5,922 bases of DNA from Synergistales bacterium Syner_01 (lineage in GTDB: Bacteria > Synergistota > Synergistia > Synergistales > Aminobacteriaceae). Made by a program: the position numbers and the translations under genes. This document shows positions 4,861 to 5,922 of the stretch, piece by piece (positions within the stretch are counted from its first letter, which is position 1; each line of letters begins with the position of its first letter). The stretch spans positions 1-5,922 of the forward strand of contig LVBO01000287.1 of assembly GCA_001604435.1 (NCBI GenBank), in the 5' to 3' direction. The notes under the pieces were generated by a model. The model did no database searches and was not told where the DNA came from. It was given only the letters and a program-made list of their open reading frames with translations.

Positions 4861-5703
4861 ATGAACGATATACGAAGCATCCGCAGAATCGTCACCGGGA
4901 AACCCGCGACGGACGGCGCGGGGGTGAAGCTGGTGCGTGTCGTCGGATACAACGACACGCAGGATTTCGACCCGTTCCTGATGTTGGACGCCTTCGACTC
5001 GACGAATCCGGAGGACTACGTCAAAGGCTTCCCCTGGCATCCGCACCGGGGGATCGAGACGATCACCTATCTGATCCGGGGCGATATCGCGCACGGAGAC
5101 AGCCTCGGCAACAAAGGGCGCATCCTCGACGGAGAGTGCCAGTGGATGACGGCCGGATCGGGCATCCTCCATCAGGAGATGCCGCAGCCCAGCGAGCGGA
5201 TGCTGGGAACGCAGCTCTGGCTCAATCTGCCCGCGAAGGACAAGATGACGGAACCGAAGTACAACGACATCATCAGGGAGAACGTACCGACTGTGGCGGA
5301 GGAGGGGCTGAACATCCGAATCATCTCCGGAAACTACAAGGGGACGGACGGAGCCTTCAGAGGAGAGTACGTGGACGCCCTCTACCTCGACGCGGAGATG
5401 GCGCCGGGGGCGGAGTGGCTGCTGGAAACCGATCCCGGGGCGACGCTCTTCATCTATATCGTTCAGGGCGCAGGGCTCTTCGGCCCTTCCGGGGAGGCCG
5501 TCGCGGAGAAACACGCCGTACTCTTCGACGAGGGGAACGCATTCCGCGCCAAGGCCTCCGAAGAGGGGGCGCGCATTTTTCTGATGGCCGCGAAACCTCT
5601 TGGAGAGCCGATAGCATGGGGCGGCCCGATCGTGATGAACACCCGCGAGGAGTTGGACCTGGCGTTCCGGGAGCTTCAGGAGGGGACGTTCATCAAGAGG
5701 TAG
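4861..5703 (+). CDS. Pirin family protein (metal-binding bicupin)
   Basis: A 280-residue pirin, full length for bacterial members (about 230-300). Seen: the N-terminal cupin carries all four metal ligands, H60 and H62 in GFPWHPHRGIETITYL and H104 and E106 in GSGILHQEMP, and ends with LGTQLWLNLP (115-124). The C-terminal pirin domain includes AGLFGPSG (204-211) and ends with the typical GEPIAWGGPIVMNTREELDLAFRELQEGTF (248-277). Bacterial pirins bind iron or another divalent metal. Some show quercetin 2,3-dioxygenase activity, others modulate metabolic enzymes such as pyruvate dehydrogenase, and for most the natural role is unknown; the sequence does not decide here. It is a single-gene unit with its own extended -10 promoter, the strong AAGGAGG site and a terminator downstream. 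I see no sign that it belongs functionally with the transporter cassette. Confidence 0.96.
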   Translation: MNDIRSIRRIVTGKPATDGAGVKLVRVVGYNDTQDFDPFLMLDAFDSTNPEDYVKGFPWHPHRGIETITYLIRGDIAHGDSLGNKGRILDGECQWMTAGSGILHQEMPQPSERMLGTQLWLNLPAKDKMTEPKYNDIIRENVPTVAEEGLNIRIISGNYKGTDGAFRGEYVDALYLDAEMAPGAEWLLETDPGATLFIYIVQGAGLFGPSGEAVAEKHAVLFDEGNAFRAKASEEGARIFLMAAKPLGEPIAWGGPIVMNTREELDLAFRELQEGTFIKR

Positions 5704-5711
5704 CCGTCGCT

Positions 5712-5760
5712 GAAAAAAGAATCACCCGGGAAAAAAGCGCTCCCGAATGATTCTTTTTTC
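5712..5760. terminator. Likely bidirectional terminator between convergent genes
   Basis: A 13-bp perfect inverted repeat (GAAAAAAGAATCA at 5712-5724 with TGATTCTTTTTTC at 5748-5760) encloses a 2x2 internal loop and a second 5-bp stem (CGGGA 5727-5731 with TCCCG 5741-5745), with a 9-nt loop. The arms supply a T6 tract on either strand. It lies 8 nt after the pirin stop codon and 36 nt after the minus-strand gene's stop codon, so it can end transcription from both sides. Confidence 0.85.
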
Positions 5761-5796
5761 TTAATAAATTCTATCTCGATGCGGCGCGGAATCGCG

Positions 5797-5922
5797 CTAT
5801 TCGTCTCGCCACATGCCCCGCTTCGGCGAGGGAAGCGCTTCCGCGTCGACGTACGTATGCAGCGGCTTCACTCTGTAGGAGTTGGTCGGCATCTTGTCGG
5901 TGGTCACGTATCCGGCCGGGGC
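5797..5922 (-). CDS. Unrecognised protein, C-terminal 41 residues (cut by right edge)
   Basis: A minus-strand reading frame enters from the right edge and ends at a TAG (complement of 5797-5799). The 41 visible residues include GYVTTDKMPTNSYRVKP, then LHTYVDAEALPSPKRG, and end in MWRDE. The composition is that of a normal soluble protein tail, and the position next to a two-way terminator, convergent with pirin, supports a real gene. I do not recognise the family and assign no function. Too little is visible for domains or catalytic residues. Confidence 0.65.
   Translation of the reverse strand, partial: APAGYVTTDKMPTNSYRVKPLHTYVDAEALPSPKRGMWRDE

Noticed and set aside
4828..5514. Minus-strand open frame (228 codons) antisense to pirin, and a second plus-strand frame at 5136-5750
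   Set aside because: Both overlap the intact pirin frame, whose metal ligands and C-terminal signature are unambiguous. The alternatives are Arg/Gly-rich shadows.
1..5922. CRISPR arrays, tRNA/rRNA genes, insertion sequences, attachment sites or phage genes
   Set aside because: I saw no regularly spaced repeats, clover-leaf sequences, transposase or integrase frames, or terminal inverted repeats.

Overview
The window looks like ordinary bacterial chromosome of moderately high G+C. Genes are tightly packed, most start behind strong purine-rich ribosome-binding sites, and intergenic spacers are short and AT-rich. The gene types (an amino-acid-type symporter, a fold-type I aminotransferase, an RraA-fold lyase, an iron-sulfur flavoprotein) suit an anaerobic amino-acid or organic-acid fermenter. 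Synergistota is my best guess for the host. That is an impression from gene content and protein style, not a demonstrated placement.

Layout, left to right. (1) 1-209, minus strand: the N-terminal part of a flavodoxin-fold iron-sulfur flavoprotein / NADPH-dependent FMN reductase, cut by the left edge. (2) 359-1243, minus: a LysR-type regulator. (3) 1398-2102, plus: an RraA-like protein of the HMG/CHA aldolase - oxaloacetate decarboxylase superfamily. (4) 2107-3270, plus: a class I/II PLP aminotransferase, 4 nt behind the previous gene. (5) 3388-4620, plus: a sodium:dicarboxylate-type (SDF/DAACS, SLC1-like) symporter, closed by a strong intrinsic terminator at 4683-4727. (6) 4861-5703, plus: a pirin with its own extended -10 promoter. 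It ends at a hairpin terminator (5712-5760) that probably serves both strands, because (7) the C-terminus of an unrecognised minus-strand gene lies at 5797-5922.

The centre of interest is the regulator plus genes 3-5. Together they resemble an import - transaminate - cleave cassette: the symporter brings in an amino acid, the aminotransferase makes a 2-oxo acid, and the RraA-like enzyme cleaves or decarboxylates it to pyruvate. The aminotransferase keeps a lysine (K101) at the position that reads acidic side chains in Thermus-type aspartate aminotransferases, which points to an acidic or substituted acidic substrate. The symporter lacks several canonical SLC1 substrate- and sodium-site residues: the TM8 Arg is His, the NMDG Asp is Asn, and the HP2 Pro is Lys. 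Its substrate may therefore not be plain aspartate or glutamate.

The 151-nt divergent spacer between the regulator and the RraA-like gene holds a LysR-type T-N11-A dyad (1277-1297), about 65 bp upstream of the predicted start of transcription. A 10-bp AT-rich box in that spacer recurs, inverted, upstream of the symporter. This suggests one regulator controls both promoters.
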